DNA of 15,775 nt from Sediminibacterium sp. (GTDB lineage Bacteria; Bacteroidota; Bacteroidia; Chitinophagales; Chitinophagaceae): contig JALQXE010000160.1 in NCBI GenBank assembly GCA_023263235.1, positions 1 to 15,775 of the forward strand, read 5' to 3'. Below the pieces are notes generated by a model. It did no database searches. It had not been told where the DNA came from and saw only the letters and a list, made by a program, of their open reading frames with translations. The first letter of the stretch is position 1, and each line of letters opens with the position of its first letter. This document shows positions 8,134 to 15,775 of the stretch, in pieces. A program made the position numbers and the translations under genes.

Positions 8134-8901
8134 ATGCCATTATCATTAGTAAGACCAATATGCTTTATTGATTTAGAAACAACTGGAATTAATGTAAGCA
8201 CGGACAGAATAGTTGAAATTGCCATTGTAAAAATTGGATTAGATGGTACTAAACAAGTAAAACGAAGATTGGTAAATCCTGAAATGCCCATTCCAGCAGC
8301 TAGTTCTAACGTGCATGGTATTACCGATGAAATGGTAAAAGATGCGCCTAGTTTTAAAACGCTTGCAAATGAGATTAAACAATTTATAGAAGGCTGTGAT
8401 ATTGGAGGTTACAATAGTAATCGTTTTGATGTACCCATGTTAAATGAAGAATTTTTAAGAGCAGGTATTAGTGTAGATATTGAAAGCAGAAAATTATTAG
8501 ACGTTCAAAAAGTATTTCACATGATGGAACAAAGAACCTTGAGTGCTGCTTATCAATTTTACTGTCATAAAACATTAGAAGATGCACATACGGCCGAAGC
8601 AGATGCAACAGCCACTTGGGAAATTTTAGAGGCACAAATTGAAAGGTATCCTCAAATTGGAAATACAGTGGAATCCATTGTTAAATTTACAGGAGAAGAC
8701 GAGATTATAGATTTTGCTCGAAGATTGGTTTATGAGAACGGAGTTGTGGTTTTCAATTTTGGCAAACACAAAGGGAAATCGGTTATTGAAGTGTTAAGAG
8801 ATGAGCCACAGTACTATGATTGGATCATGAAAGGTGATTTTGCCCTTCATACCAAGCAGAAATTGACTGAAATACTAAATAAGTCTATATTAAATAAATA
8901 A
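8134..8901 (+). CDS. DnaQ-like 3'-5' exonuclease with ExoX-type C-terminal domain
   Basis: A 255-residue DEDD-superfamily exonuclease that would remove nucleotides from 3' ends with two metal ions. ExoI is FIDLETTG with Asp13 and Glu15, ExoII is NSNRFDVPML with Asp99, and ExoIII is HTAEADATATW with His152 and Asp157, placing it in the DEDDh group. The C-terminal part (about 200-250) contains FNFGKHKGKSVIEV followed by a YYDWI motif, resembling the short domain at the end of exonuclease X and related proteins. It is not a full DNA polymerase III epsilon subunit, as no polymerase-binding tail is recognised. It more likely serves repair or nucleic-acid turnover. The start is ATG after an A/T-rich leader. 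It is followed after 65 bp by the mannosyltransferase gene. Confidence 0.9.
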   Translation: MPLSLVRPICFIDLETTGINVSTDRIVEIAIVKIGLDGTKQVKRRLVNPEMPIPAASSNVHGITDEMVKDAPSFKTLANEIKQFIEGCDIGGYNSNRFDVPMLNEEFLRAGISVDIESRKLLDVQKVFHMMEQRTLSAAYQFYCHKTLEDAHTAEADATATWEILEAQIERYPQIGNTVESIVKFTGEDEIIDFARRLVYENGVVVFNFGKHKGKSVIEVLRDEPQYYDWIMKGDFALHTKQKLTEILNKSILNK

Positions 8902-8913
8902 TATATATAAGGG

Positions 8914-8932
8914 TATTTTGAGCACTATTTTG
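8914..8932. repeat. Direct repeat TATTTTG x2
   Basis: TATTTTG occurs at 8914-8920 and 8926-8932, spaced 12 bp apart, in the gap before the mannosyltransferase gene. Each is one base short of the Bacteroidota -7 box TAnnTTTG, so this may mark a promoter region. The match is weak and no -33 element was identified. Confidence 0.2.
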
Positions 8933-8966
8933 TACTTTTAATATATTCCACCCCCAAATAATTAAA

Positions 8967-9707
8967 GTGAAAAAAATTGTTTTAATACCTACTTACAATG
9001 AAAAAGAGAATATAGCCTCAATAATTGATGCTGTATTGTCTTTCGAAACGGGGTACCATATACTTGTTATTGATGATGGTTCGCCAGATGGTACTGCTAA
9101 TATTGTAAGAAATATTATGCAAGAACATCCTGAAAAGGTTTATTTAGAATGTAGGGCTGGAAAATTAGGTTTGGGAACGGCATATATACATGGCTTTAAA
9201 TGGGCTTTAACAAATAGGTATGATTACATCATTGAAATGGATGCCGATTTTTCACATAATCCAAAGGACTTAGACCGTTTGTGTGCAGCATGTGATGCAG
9301 GAGCAGATGTAGCTGTAGGAAGTAGATATGTAAAAGGGGGAGCCACTGAAAATTGGCCTTTAGATAGAAAAATATATTCGCAAGGTGGGTCTGCATATAC
9401 AAGAATAATTACTGGTATGCCCGTTAAAGATCCTACTGCAGGATTTGTTTGTTATAAAAGAAAAGTACTAGAAACCATTAATTTGGATCATATTAAATTC
9501 ATTGGGTATGCATTCCAAATTGAAATGAAATTTGCTAGTTGGAGACTAGGATTTAAAATCAAAGAAGTGCCTATTAAATTTGTTGATCGTAAAATTGGGA
9601 TAAGTAAAATGTCCAAAGGTATTATAAAAGAAGCTATTAAGGGTGTTTTAAACATGCAATGGTTGTATATTACTGGACGCTATATTAAATACATTAAGCG
9701 TGACTAG
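8967..9707 (+). CDS. Polyprenol-phosphate mannosyltransferase-like GT2 enzyme
   Basis: A 246-residue family 2 glycosyltransferase resembling Dpm1/polyprenol monophosphomannose synthases, which transfer a sugar (typically mannose from GDP-mannose) to a polyprenyl phosphate at the inner membrane face. Motifs are IPTYNEKENI (7-16), DDGSPDGT (36-43), the metal-binding DAD of IIEMDADFSHNP (Asp92 and Asp94), VGSRYVKGG, and the basic C-terminal RKIGISKMSKG segment. There is no C-terminal membrane (GtrA-type) domain, so this is the short soluble form. The sugar donor is inferred from family resemblance. Translation starts at GTG (8967). Its stop overlaps the EamA gene by 8 bp (9700-9707), so the two are likely translationally coupled. 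Confidence 0.88.
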   Translation: MKKIVLIPTYNEKENIASIIDAVLSFETGYHILVIDDGSPDGTANIVRNIMQEHPEKVYLECRAGKLGLGTAYIHGFKWALTNRYDYIIEMDADFSHNPKDLDRLCAACDAGADVAVGSRYVKGGATENWPLDRKIYSQGGSAYTRIITGMPVKDPTAGFVCYKRKVLETINLDHIKFIGYAFQIEMKFASWRLGFKIKEVPIKFVDRKIGISKMSKGIIKEAIKGVLNMQWLYITGRYIKYIKRD

Positions 9708-10578
9708 TTTCAAGAAATCATTAATACAACTTCATCTTTTTGTTTTTTTAGCAGGTTTGACGGGTCCAATAGGAAATTTAATCCAGTTGAATGGATTAAA
9801 TCTAGTAATGTATAGAATGGGTATTACTTCTTTAGTAACCTTGTTAATGTATACTTTTATTAAAAATAAAATTGCCATTACAAAAAAAACAAAATGGCAA
9901 ATTTTTGGGGTTGGTGTTTTAATTTCAATGCATTGGGTGTTATTTTACACTAGCATTAAATTGTCAAATGTATCTATTGGCCTTGTTTGTTTATCGAGTG
10001 TAGCTCTTTTTACTTTATTATTAGATCCCATTTTTACAAAACAAAAAATAAAATGGCAAGACTTTACAATTGCTTTTATAAGTTTAATAGGAATACTATT
10101 TATTTTTCAGTTCGACGTTCAATTTAGAAAAGGCATTGCTGTAGGATTGGGTTCTTCTTTTATTGCGGCTTTATTTACTCAGTTTAATAAGAAGCTAACA
10201 CAGCATAATCAGCCACAGACCATACAAACTTTTCAAATGCTTGGGGGCTTTTTATTTTTAGCATTGATTGTACTCATTTCAAGCGGAGTTACTCATGTTA
10301 ATATTCCAATACCATCAAAAATTGACTGGGCATGGTTAATAATTTTGTCACTGGTTTGCACAGTTTGGTCTAATTATTTAATGCTTTCTTCTTTAAAGCT
10401 TATTAGTCCTTTTACTATGAATGTCACCTTAAACTTAGAACCCGTTTACGGAATTCTTATCTCTTTTATTGTTTTTCAAGAGCACAAACAATTGGGGTTA
10501 AGTTTTTATACAGGTTTTTTTCTTATTGCAATGTCTGTGCTCATTCAAATGTACAGAGTCATTAAAATTCCCAAATAA
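9700..10578 (+). CDS. EamA/DMT-superfamily membrane transporter
   Basis: A 292-residue, highly hydrophobic protein with about ten predicted membrane helices arranged as two EamA repeats (about 8-137 and 147-286), the usual layout of drug/metabolite transporters. The first helix begins near residue 8, and GLTGPIGNLIQL is typical of the family's N-terminus. The substrate is not identifiable. The start is GTG at 9700, inside the last codons of the mannosyltransferase gene. No nearer in-frame ATG precedes the first helix, since the next is Met37, within the second helix region. The coupling with a lipid-linked-sugar enzyme raises the possibility of lipid-sugar export or flipping, but nothing in the protein itself shows that. 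Its 3' end overlaps the convergent TonB-receptor gene by 17 bp. Confidence 0.88.
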   Translation: MTSFKKSLIQLHLFVFLAGLTGPIGNLIQLNGLNLVMYRMGITSLVTLLMYTFIKNKIAITKKTKWQIFGVGVLISMHWVLFYTSIKLSNVSIGLVCLSSVALFTLLLDPIFTKQKIKWQDFTIAFISLIGILFIFQFDVQFRKGIAVGLGSSFIAALFTQFNKKLTQHNQPQTIQTFQMLGGFLFLALIVLISSGVTHVNIPIPSKIDWAWLIILSLVCTVWSNYLMLSSLKLISPFTMNVTLNLEPVYGILISFIVFQEHKQLGLSFYTGFFLIAMSVLIQMYRVIKIPK

Positions 10579-13012
10579 ATCCAAATGTAGGAGTTACAAA
10601 TACTCTGTTGCTATTTGTTAATGTTGGTATAGCATTAGATCCATCTTTTTTAATGGCTTTGCCGTCGGTAGTTTTAAAGCTGCCATCAGGGTTGGCTTCA
10701 AATGTATATACACTTGGTGAAACACTATTGCTACCATACCAATTTGTGATATCTAAGAAAAAGTCGATGGTTGTTTTTCTGTAATTATATTTTTTATCAA
10801 TCCTTAAGTCACTTGAATGGAAGTTGGGTAATCGAAGTGTATTTATTTTACTATAATCCAATACCCCTAAACCCTGCGTTAAGAAATTGATTCTACTTGC
10901 TTCATTATTATAAGGGGTATAAGGTGTTCCTCCTTGAAATCTAAACTTTAATCCTAATTCCCAGTTTTTATTGAACTTGTATCCTCCTGTTAAACTTAAT
11001 ACATGAATATTTTCCCAAGAACTTTTAATATATTCTCCTTTTAAATTGGTATATGAACTTCTAAAGAAACTATAACTAGCTACACCAAAAAAACGATCAG
11101 TTAATTTTTGTTGAGCAAAAAGTTCGTAACCATAACTACGTCCTAAACCTGTACTTGAAATTGGCTCGTTACCAAGAATGTTGAAATCGGCACCTAAATT
11201 AGATAAACTTAACCCTTTTTGAATACTAATTGGTACGTTAAAATATTTTTTATAAAAAACCTCTGCTGTGAATCTTGTGGATTCGCTAGGTATATATTCA
11301 AAGCCTGCTACATAGTGGTTTGCCCCAATATAAGCAGCTTCTTTGTTTACGTAATTGCCATTAAGGTCTTTAAATCCTAAAGCTGTATTAGGAGCTACTT
11401 TATAGTATCTGCCCAATGAAGCATTTAAGTTAATTTTATCTGTGAGCACGAAACTCAAACCAATTCTTGGAGAAAGTCGGTTATAAAATGCTCGACCAGC
11501 AGTATTAAAACCGTTTCCATCGGTTCTGATACCTGCACTAATACCTAATCGGTTGTTAAATGCTCTTTTCCCAATTTGAAAAAATGCTCCATATTTTCTA
11601 TAATTTAAATTGGTGGCGTATTGATAGTAATTAGGGGCGGGTAAATAAAATGGGTATAAAGCACTATCTATATAAGGTTTAGGCAATAATTGATATGTAG
11701 TATTATCGTATTCTATGAACTGAAGATTTGCACCTGTTGTCCATTTTAAACCTAAGAAACTTTTAGTAATGTCAAAGCGAATGTTATTTGATATATCATT
11801 TGATGTATAATCAAATGTTTTCTCACCTTTTATAGGATTTAAATTATCCTCATACTTTTCGTTTACGTTATTCAGGTGAGAACGACTTATACTCATATTC
11901 CAATATCCTTTATTGATAAGTTTTTTTAAGGATGCTCCAACTGTATAACTCCATTGATTTATTGATGGAGCAACATTTAAAGCAAATCTCTTTTCGGGGG
12001 TAGAATTCTTTGGTGCAACGTAATAAAATTTGTCAATGGCTCCAATTCCTAAGAAGGTAAGTGTAGTTTTATTGTCTATTTGATGAGATACTTTGTATTG
12101 AAAATCCCAATAATTTGGACGAATCGGTAAATCCAATACATTAAAAAGAAATTGTAAGTAGCTTCGTCTTGCTGATAATAAAAAGGTTGTTTTACCAGAT
12201 TTAGATAAAGGGCCTTCTAATGTACTTGCTACTTCGGTAGCACCTAAACGAAAATTACCTTGTATCTTTTCACTATTGCCTTTCTTTTGTTTGAATTCAA
12301 AAACCGATGATAAAGCGTTGTCATATTTAGCATCAAAGGCGGATGAAGATAACTTAACTTCATCAATAAACGATACGTTTAAGATTCCCTGTGGGCCGCC
12401 CGCACTTCCTTGAGTACTAAAATGATTAATAACAGGTATTTCAATACCATCTAAATAAAATACATTTTCATTAGGAGCACCGCCTCTTACAATAATATCG
12501 TTTCTAAATCCTGCACCTGTAGTTGCCGAACCCGTTACACCTGGTAATGTTTGTACTACTTTTGAAATATCAAAATTGCTGCCTGGACTTGACTTAATTT
12601 CTTCGGAGGTTAATTTTTGAATACTCAAAGGTGTTTCTAATGTGGCAGCACGAACCGATTTTTTTACATTTCCAACAACAACTTCTTTTAATGTTGTTTC
12701 AAGTGGCAATAATTCGGCAGTGATGTAATTTATATTACCAGAACCAACTATCACATTATATAAATGGTAAGGAATACTTCCCACATAATTTATTACAATG
12801 TGGTATTGTCCTGTTGGGATCCCTTTAAAAGAAAACTTACCTAAGCTATCACTTAGGGTTGTATAATTCGTATTTACGATTTGAATATTTGCACCAAGTA
12901 AAGGCTTTTGTGTGTTTTTATCTAGCACTTCACCCACTAAATTTCCTTTAGACTGAGCCCTGCCCATAAAAGGAATAAAAACAACAAAAACTAACAAATA
13001 AAATATCCTCAT
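10562..13012 (-). CDS. TonB-dependent outer-membrane receptor with carboxypeptidase-regulatory domain
   Basis: An outer-membrane beta-barrel that would import a substrate using TonB energy. The chosen start is the ATG at 13012-13010, giving 816 residues. An ATG 39 bp upstream would add 13 residues, but it overlaps a candidate promoter box and the shorter form starts directly with a signal peptide (about 1-20, MRIFYLLVFVVFIPFMGRAQ). An N-terminal carboxypeptidase-regulatory-like beta domain (about 22-110) is followed by the plug domain (about 120-240), which contains VRGGAPNENVFYLDGIEIP. The rest is beta-barrel ending in FGFIWEF with a C-terminal Phe, as expected for outer-membrane proteins. 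There is no SusD-like partner. The divergent neighbour is a secreted S9 peptidase, which suggests uptake of peptides or peptide-derived products; this is inference. Confidence 0.92.
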   Translation of the reverse strand: MRIFYLLVFVVFIPFMGRAQSKGNLVGEVLDKNTQKPLLGANIQIVNTNYTTLSDSLGKFSFKGIPTGQYHIVINYVGSIPYHLYNVIVGSGNINYITAELLPLETTLKEVVVGNVKKSVRAATLETPLSIQKLTSEEIKSSPGSNFDISKVVQTLPGVTGSATTGAGFRNDIIVRGGAPNENVFYLDGIEIPVINHFSTQGSAGGPQGILNVSFIDEVKLSSSAFDAKYDNALSSVFEFKQKKGNSEKIQGNFRLGATEVASTLEGPLSKSGKTTFLLSARRSYLQFLFNVLDLPIRPNYWDFQYKVSHQIDNKTTLTFLGIGAIDKFYYVAPKNSTPEKRFALNVAPSINQWSYTVGASLKKLINKGYWNMSISRSHLNNVNEKYEDNLNPIKGEKTFDYTSNDISNNIRFDITKSFLGLKWTTGANLQFIEYDNTTYQLLPKPYIDSALYPFYLPAPNYYQYATNLNYRKYGAFFQIGKRAFNNRLGISAGIRTDGNGFNTAGRAFYNRLSPRIGLSFVLTDKINLNASLGRYYKVAPNTALGFKDLNGNYVNKEAAYIGANHYVAGFEYIPSESTRFTAEVFYKKYFNVPISIQKGLSLSNLGADFNILGNEPISSTGLGRSYGYELFAQQKLTDRFFGVASYSFFRSSYTNLKGEYIKSSWENIHVLSLTGGYKFNKNWELGLKFRFQGGTPYTPYNNEASRINFLTQGLGVLDYSKINTLRLPNFHSSDLRIDKKYNYRKTTIDFFLDITNWYGSNSVSPSVYTFEANPDGSFKTTDGKAIKKDGSNAIPTLTNSNRVFVTPTFGFIWEF

Positions 13013-13040
13013 AAAACAACAAATTTTATATATTACAGAA

Positions 13041-13048
13041 CAAAAATA
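13041..13048 (-). promoter_or_regulatory. Candidate -7 promoter box for the TonB-receptor gene
   Basis: On the minus strand the box reads TATTTTTG, an exact fit to the Bacteroidota -7 consensus TAnnTTTG. It lies about 28 bp upstream of the preferred start at 13012, leaving a short leader of roughly 20 nt. It includes part of the neighbourhood of the upstream ATG at 13051, which argues against that start. No TTTG -33 element sits at the usual 19-21 bp spacing, so the call is moderate. Confidence 0.4.
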
Positions 13049-13087
13049 CACACAAAAAGTTGAGTTATTATTAATAATTATTTTAAT

Positions 13088-15775
13088 ATGAAAAATATAT
13101 TTAGTTTTCTTGCAGTCTTTGTTTCATTTATATCTTTTGGGCAGAAAAAAGTATTGGATCATTCTGTATACGATAGTTGGGAAAACATAAGAGAGGTAGT
13201 TTACCAACCTCAGGGTAAATTCTTAAGTTATGTAATTGCCCCGCAAGAAGGAGATGCGTTATTAATCATTAATAATCGTTCCAATAACACAGATATTAAA
13301 ATCCCAAGAGGTGCACAAGCTCAATTCACTGATGATGGACGATTTTTAATTGCTAAAATAAAGCCACTATTTCAGGAAACAAGAAAAGCAAAAATTGATA
13401 AAAAGAAACCAGATGAAATGCCAAAGGATAGTTTGGTAATAGTAAATTTAATGAATGGCTTTATAGATAAAATTCCTTCCATTAAATCATTTCAATTACC
13501 CACTAAGAGCAGTGATCAATTGGTTTATTTAAAAGATAAAAAAGGAGATATTAATAAAGAAGGAAGTGAATTAGTTTGGATGGATCTTAATTCGAAAATT
13601 TCGAAATCATTTAATAATATAGTTCAATATCAAATAAATCCAATGGGTTTATCATTGGCATTATATCAATTAAAAACAAAAACTACGCAAAACAAAATAT
13701 TAATTGCTAGCATTTCGGATACAGTTCCTCAAACTATAAGTAGTAATTTTTATACGGCAACAGGTTTAAATTGGGATGAAAATGGTAAAACGCTAGCTTA
13801 TTTAATTGAAAAAGATAGTGCCGATAAAGCGTTACAAAAAAACTATGCATTAGCTGTTTATAAGTTTGGATATGATTCAGCAAAAAGAGTAGAGGCAAGG
13901 ACAAATAAAGCCCTTCCTTTAAATTATACGATTGGAGGTGAAAAAAAATTAAAATTTAGTAAATCTGGTAATATTTTAGAGTTAGGTATTCAACCAATTC
14001 TACCAGCAAAAGATACTAGTTTACCAGAGTTTGAAAGAGCCGTATTAGATATATGGCATTATAATGATGCAGCATTACAAACGGTACAGGTTAAAAATTT
14101 AGAATCAGATTTAAAAGCGACAGAACCTGTTTTGTATGAAATAAACAATGATAAATTTATTTATTTAGGTAAAATAAAGGATCGAAATATAATTAGTACA
14201 CAGGAAGGTGATGGCACAATAAGTTATGCTATTCAAGATTCTAGCTATGAAATTCCTTCACAATGGCAGGGATATAGTTTAAAAGATATTTATCAAATAA
14301 ATAACCAAAATGGACAACGTAGCTTAATTCAAAAAGGCTGGAAAGGAAGACTAATATCCAGTGCATATGATGGCAGCCACTTGGTATATTATGATGAGGC
14401 TGTAAAAAAATATTTTGCATACGATAGTAAAACGCAAAAAAAGACAGTGCTTGCAAAAGACATCAAATTTCCATTATATGATGAGGATAATGATGTTCCA
14501 GATGATCCAAGTGCATATGGAATTGCAAAGTGGTTAGATAATAATGAGACTTTCATATTATATGATAGATATGATTTGTGGCTTGTAGATGCTAGTGGAA
14601 ATAAACCTTCATTAGCACTTACTAATGGTAGGCCAAGTAAAACAGTGTATCGTTTTGTAGAGACAAACGATGATCGAAAGGTAATTACTTTAAGTGATAG
14701 TTTATTAATTAAAGGATTTTCAGAAATTGATAAATCCGAGTCCTTAGCACTATTAACATTGGGTAATAATAAGTTTACCCTTTTAAATAAAATTCCTATG
14801 CACTTTACAGGTATCGAAAAGGCAAAGTATACCTCCGATTTTATTGTTTTGCAAGAAGATGAGAAAACTTCACCAAATTTATTCCCTTATCAACTTTTGT
14901 CTATTGCACAAACACCAAAACCTATCACTCAAATTAACGAACAACAAAAAGAATATAATTGGTTAACAACTGAATTAGTAAGCTGGAAAGCATATACTGG
15001 TAAGAAAGCGGAAGGAATTATGTATTATCCCGAGGACTTTAATCCTAAAAAGAAATATCCAATGATTGTTTACTTCTATGAAAGAAACAATCAAACTTTG
15101 CACAACTATTTGGCGCCTTCTCCAACGCCTTCACGTTTGAACATACCTTTTTTTGTAAGTAGGGGTTATATTGTTTTTGTGCCTGACATCTGGTATCAAA
15201 AAGGATACCCTGGACAAGGCGCTTATGATTATATTTTAAGTGGTACCAGAGCCATGGTACAAAAAGGGTTTATTGATAGTACTAAAATTGGACTACAGGG
15301 TCAAAGTTGGGGTGGATATCAAATTGCATATTTAATTAATAAAACTAATTTATATGCAGCTGCTTGGGCAGGTGCTCCAGTTGTAAATATGACGAGTGCC
15401 TATGGTGGTATAAGATGGGGCCCAGGTATTGTTAGACAATTTCAATATGAAAAAACGCAAAGCCGTATTGGGGCAACTTTATGGGAGCGCCCCGATTTAT
15501 ATATTCAAAATTCTCCATTGTTTTCATTGCCTAAGGTAACAACGCCACTGGTGATTATGAGCAATGATGCTGATGATGCTGTGCCTTGGTATCAAGGGAT
15601 TGAATATTTTACTGCTATGCGTAGATTAAATAAAAAAATATGGATGCTTGTGTATAATAATGAAGCACACAATTTAGTGGAGCGAAAAAATAGAAAAGAT
15701 ATTCAAATAAGAGAACAGCAATTCTTTGGGTGTGGCGCGGGTCGCGGGCAAAAAGCGTGTGCCCATTCCGGCCGC
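13088..15775 (+). CDS. Secreted S9 (prolyl oligopeptidase/DPP-type) peptidase, 3' end lost
   Basis: A serine peptidase that would act outside the inner membrane. The frame stays open from the ATG at 13088 to the window edge (896 codons); genuine gene sequence appears to end at 15727, after about 880 residues. A signal peptide is visible at 1-19 (MKNIFSFLAVFVSFISFGQ). Residues 40-600 look like the beta-propeller lid that restricts substrates to peptides. The alpha/beta-hydrolase domain follows, with the catalytic triad Ser740 in GQSWGGY, Asp829 in NDADDAVPW and His861 in NEAHNL. The segment SAYGGIRWGPG and the PWYQGIE motif are typical of Bacteroidota members of this family. The normal last ~30-40 residues are replaced by GC-rich sequence. 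It diverges from the TonB receptor with a 75-bp gap from the preferred receptor start. Exact specificity (dipeptidyl, acyl or other) cannot be read. Confidence 0.92.
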   Translation, partial: MKNIFSFLAVFVSFISFGQKKVLDHSVYDSWENIREVVYQPQGKFLSYVIAPQEGDALLIINNRSNNTDIKIPRGAQAQFTDDGRFLIAKIKPLFQETRKAKIDKKKPDEMPKDSLVIVNLMNGFIDKIPSIKSFQLPTKSSDQLVYLKDKKGDINKEGSELVWMDLNSKISKSFNNIVQYQINPMGLSLALYQLKTKTTQNKILIASISDTVPQTISSNFYTATGLNWDENGKTLAYLIEKDSADKALQKNYALAVYKFGYDSAKRVEARTNKALPLNYTIGGEKKLKFSKSGNILELGIQPILPAKDTSLPEFERAVLDIWHYNDAALQTVQVKNLESDLKATEPVLYEINNDKFIYLGKIKDRNIISTQEGDGTISYAIQDSSYEIPSQWQGYSLKDIYQINNQNGQRSLIQKGWKGRLISSAYDGSHLVYYDEAVKKYFAYDSKTQKKTVLAKDIKFPLYDEDNDVPDDPSAYGIAKWLDNNETFILYDRYDLWLVDASGNKPSLALTNGRPSKTVYRFVETNDDRKVITLSDSLLIKGFSEIDKSESLALLTLGNNKFTLLNKIPMHFTGIEKAKYTSDFIVLQEDEKTSPNLFPYQLLSIAQTPKPITQINEQQKEYNWLTTELVSWKAYTGKKAEGIMYYPEDFNPKKKYPMIVYFYERNNQTLHNYLAPSPTPSRLNIPFFVSRGYIVFVPDIWYQKGYPGQGAYDYILSGTRAMVQKGFIDSTKIGLQGQSWGGYQIAYLINKTNLYAAAWAGAPVVNMTSAYGGIRWGPGIVRQFQYEKTQSRIGATLWERPDLYIQNSPLFSLPKVTTPLVIMSNDADDAVPWYQGIEYFTAMRRLNKKIWMLVYNNEAHNLVERKNRKDIQIREQQFFGCGAGRGQKACAHSGR
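15728..15775 (-). CDS. galU: Fragment of UTP-glucose-1-phosphate uridylyltransferase (GalU), apparently foreign
   Basis: The minus strand reads AAGMGTRFLPATRATP without interruption. This matches the sugar-nucleotide binding motif near the N-terminus of GalU (E. coli form VAGLGTRMLPATKAIP). The next codons into the S9 gene read KELL at 15727-15716, also as in GalU (KEML), after which the match is lost. The fragment is 35 of 48 bases G or C (73%), against an AT-rich neighbour. It is a short piece of a GC-rich organism's gene fused to the contig end, not part of this genome. The start codon of galU would lie outside the window. Recognition is from recalled motif similarity only. Confidence 0.6.

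Noticed and set aside
5718..8291. Minus-strand frames at 5718-5930, 6532-6723 and 8109-8291
   Set aside because: They are shadows of the CvfB-like gene, the thiolase gene and the exonuclease gene.
14241..14456. Minus-strand frame of 71 codons inside the S9 peptidase gene
   Set aside because: The plus-strand S9 frame is continuous through this region and matches its family; the antisense peptide is unrecognised.
15769..15774. CGGCCG restriction-type site at the right end as a cloning scar
   Set aside because: The full 8-bp NotI sequence is not present, and the 48-bp tail is explained better as a galU fragment than as vector.
13088..15775. Frameshift or internal stop in the S9 gene, given its missing stop codon
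   Set aside because: Codon-by-codon reading found no stop from 13088 to the window end; the absence of a stop comes from the join at about 15728.
1..15775. CRISPR arrays, tRNA or rRNA genes, insertion sequences, prophage or defence systems
   Set aside because: I saw no regularly spaced repeats, cloverleaf-like sequences, transposase or phage motifs; the intergenic gaps are all shorter than about 80 bp apart from the left end.

Overview
The window looks like one block of a low-GC Bacteroidota genome (probably Chitinophagales or Sphingobacteriales). The evidence is the AT-rich codon use, A-rich leaders in place of Shine-Dalgarno sites, a TonB-dependent receptor with a carboxypeptidase-regulatory N-terminus, a YtxJ/BrxC bacilliredoxin, and Bacteroidota-type topoisomerase IV subunits. 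Both ends look like chimeric joins to unrelated DNA. The usable Bacteroidota sequence runs from about position 140 to about 15727.

Region 1 (1-about 140) does not continue the adjoining gene. It carries a minus-strand reading frame of unknown identity and butts against a parE gene missing its N-terminus. Region 2 (about 140-7732) is a compact plus-strand run with gaps of 20-41 bp or overlaps: truncated parE, a DUF1835/DUF3658 protein overlapping parE by 20 bp, a small cupin, parC, a CvfB-like S1 RNA-binding protein and an acetyl-CoA acetyltransferase-type thiolase. ParE and ParC form topoisomerase IV; why the DUF1835 and cupin genes lie between them is unknown.

Region 3 (7729-10578) holds a bacilliredoxin gene on the minus strand, converging on the thiolase. 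It diverges from a DnaQ-fold exonuclease across a 72-bp gap containing a perfect inverted repeat. Then come a polyprenol-phosphate mannosyltransferase-like GT2 enzyme and an EamA/DMT membrane transporter that overlap by 8 bp. Region 4 (10562-15727) is a divergent pair: a TonB-dependent outer-membrane receptor on the minus strand and a secreted S9 (prolyl oligopeptidase/DPP-type) peptidase on the plus strand. This arrangement suggests peptide processing and uptake, but no substrate can be read from the sequence.

Region 5 (15728-15775) is a 48-bp tail of 73% GC. On the minus strand it encodes the nucleotide-binding motif of UTP-glucose-1-phosphate uridylyltransferase (GalU). It is fused to the AT-rich S9 gene at a spot readable as either protein, which strongly suggests a chimeric contig end. 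I saw no tRNA, rRNA, CRISPR array, insertion sequence or prophage, and I do not find a clearly new multi-gene system. The best biological leads are the unknown genes inside the topoisomerase IV operon and the mannosyltransferase/EamA pair.
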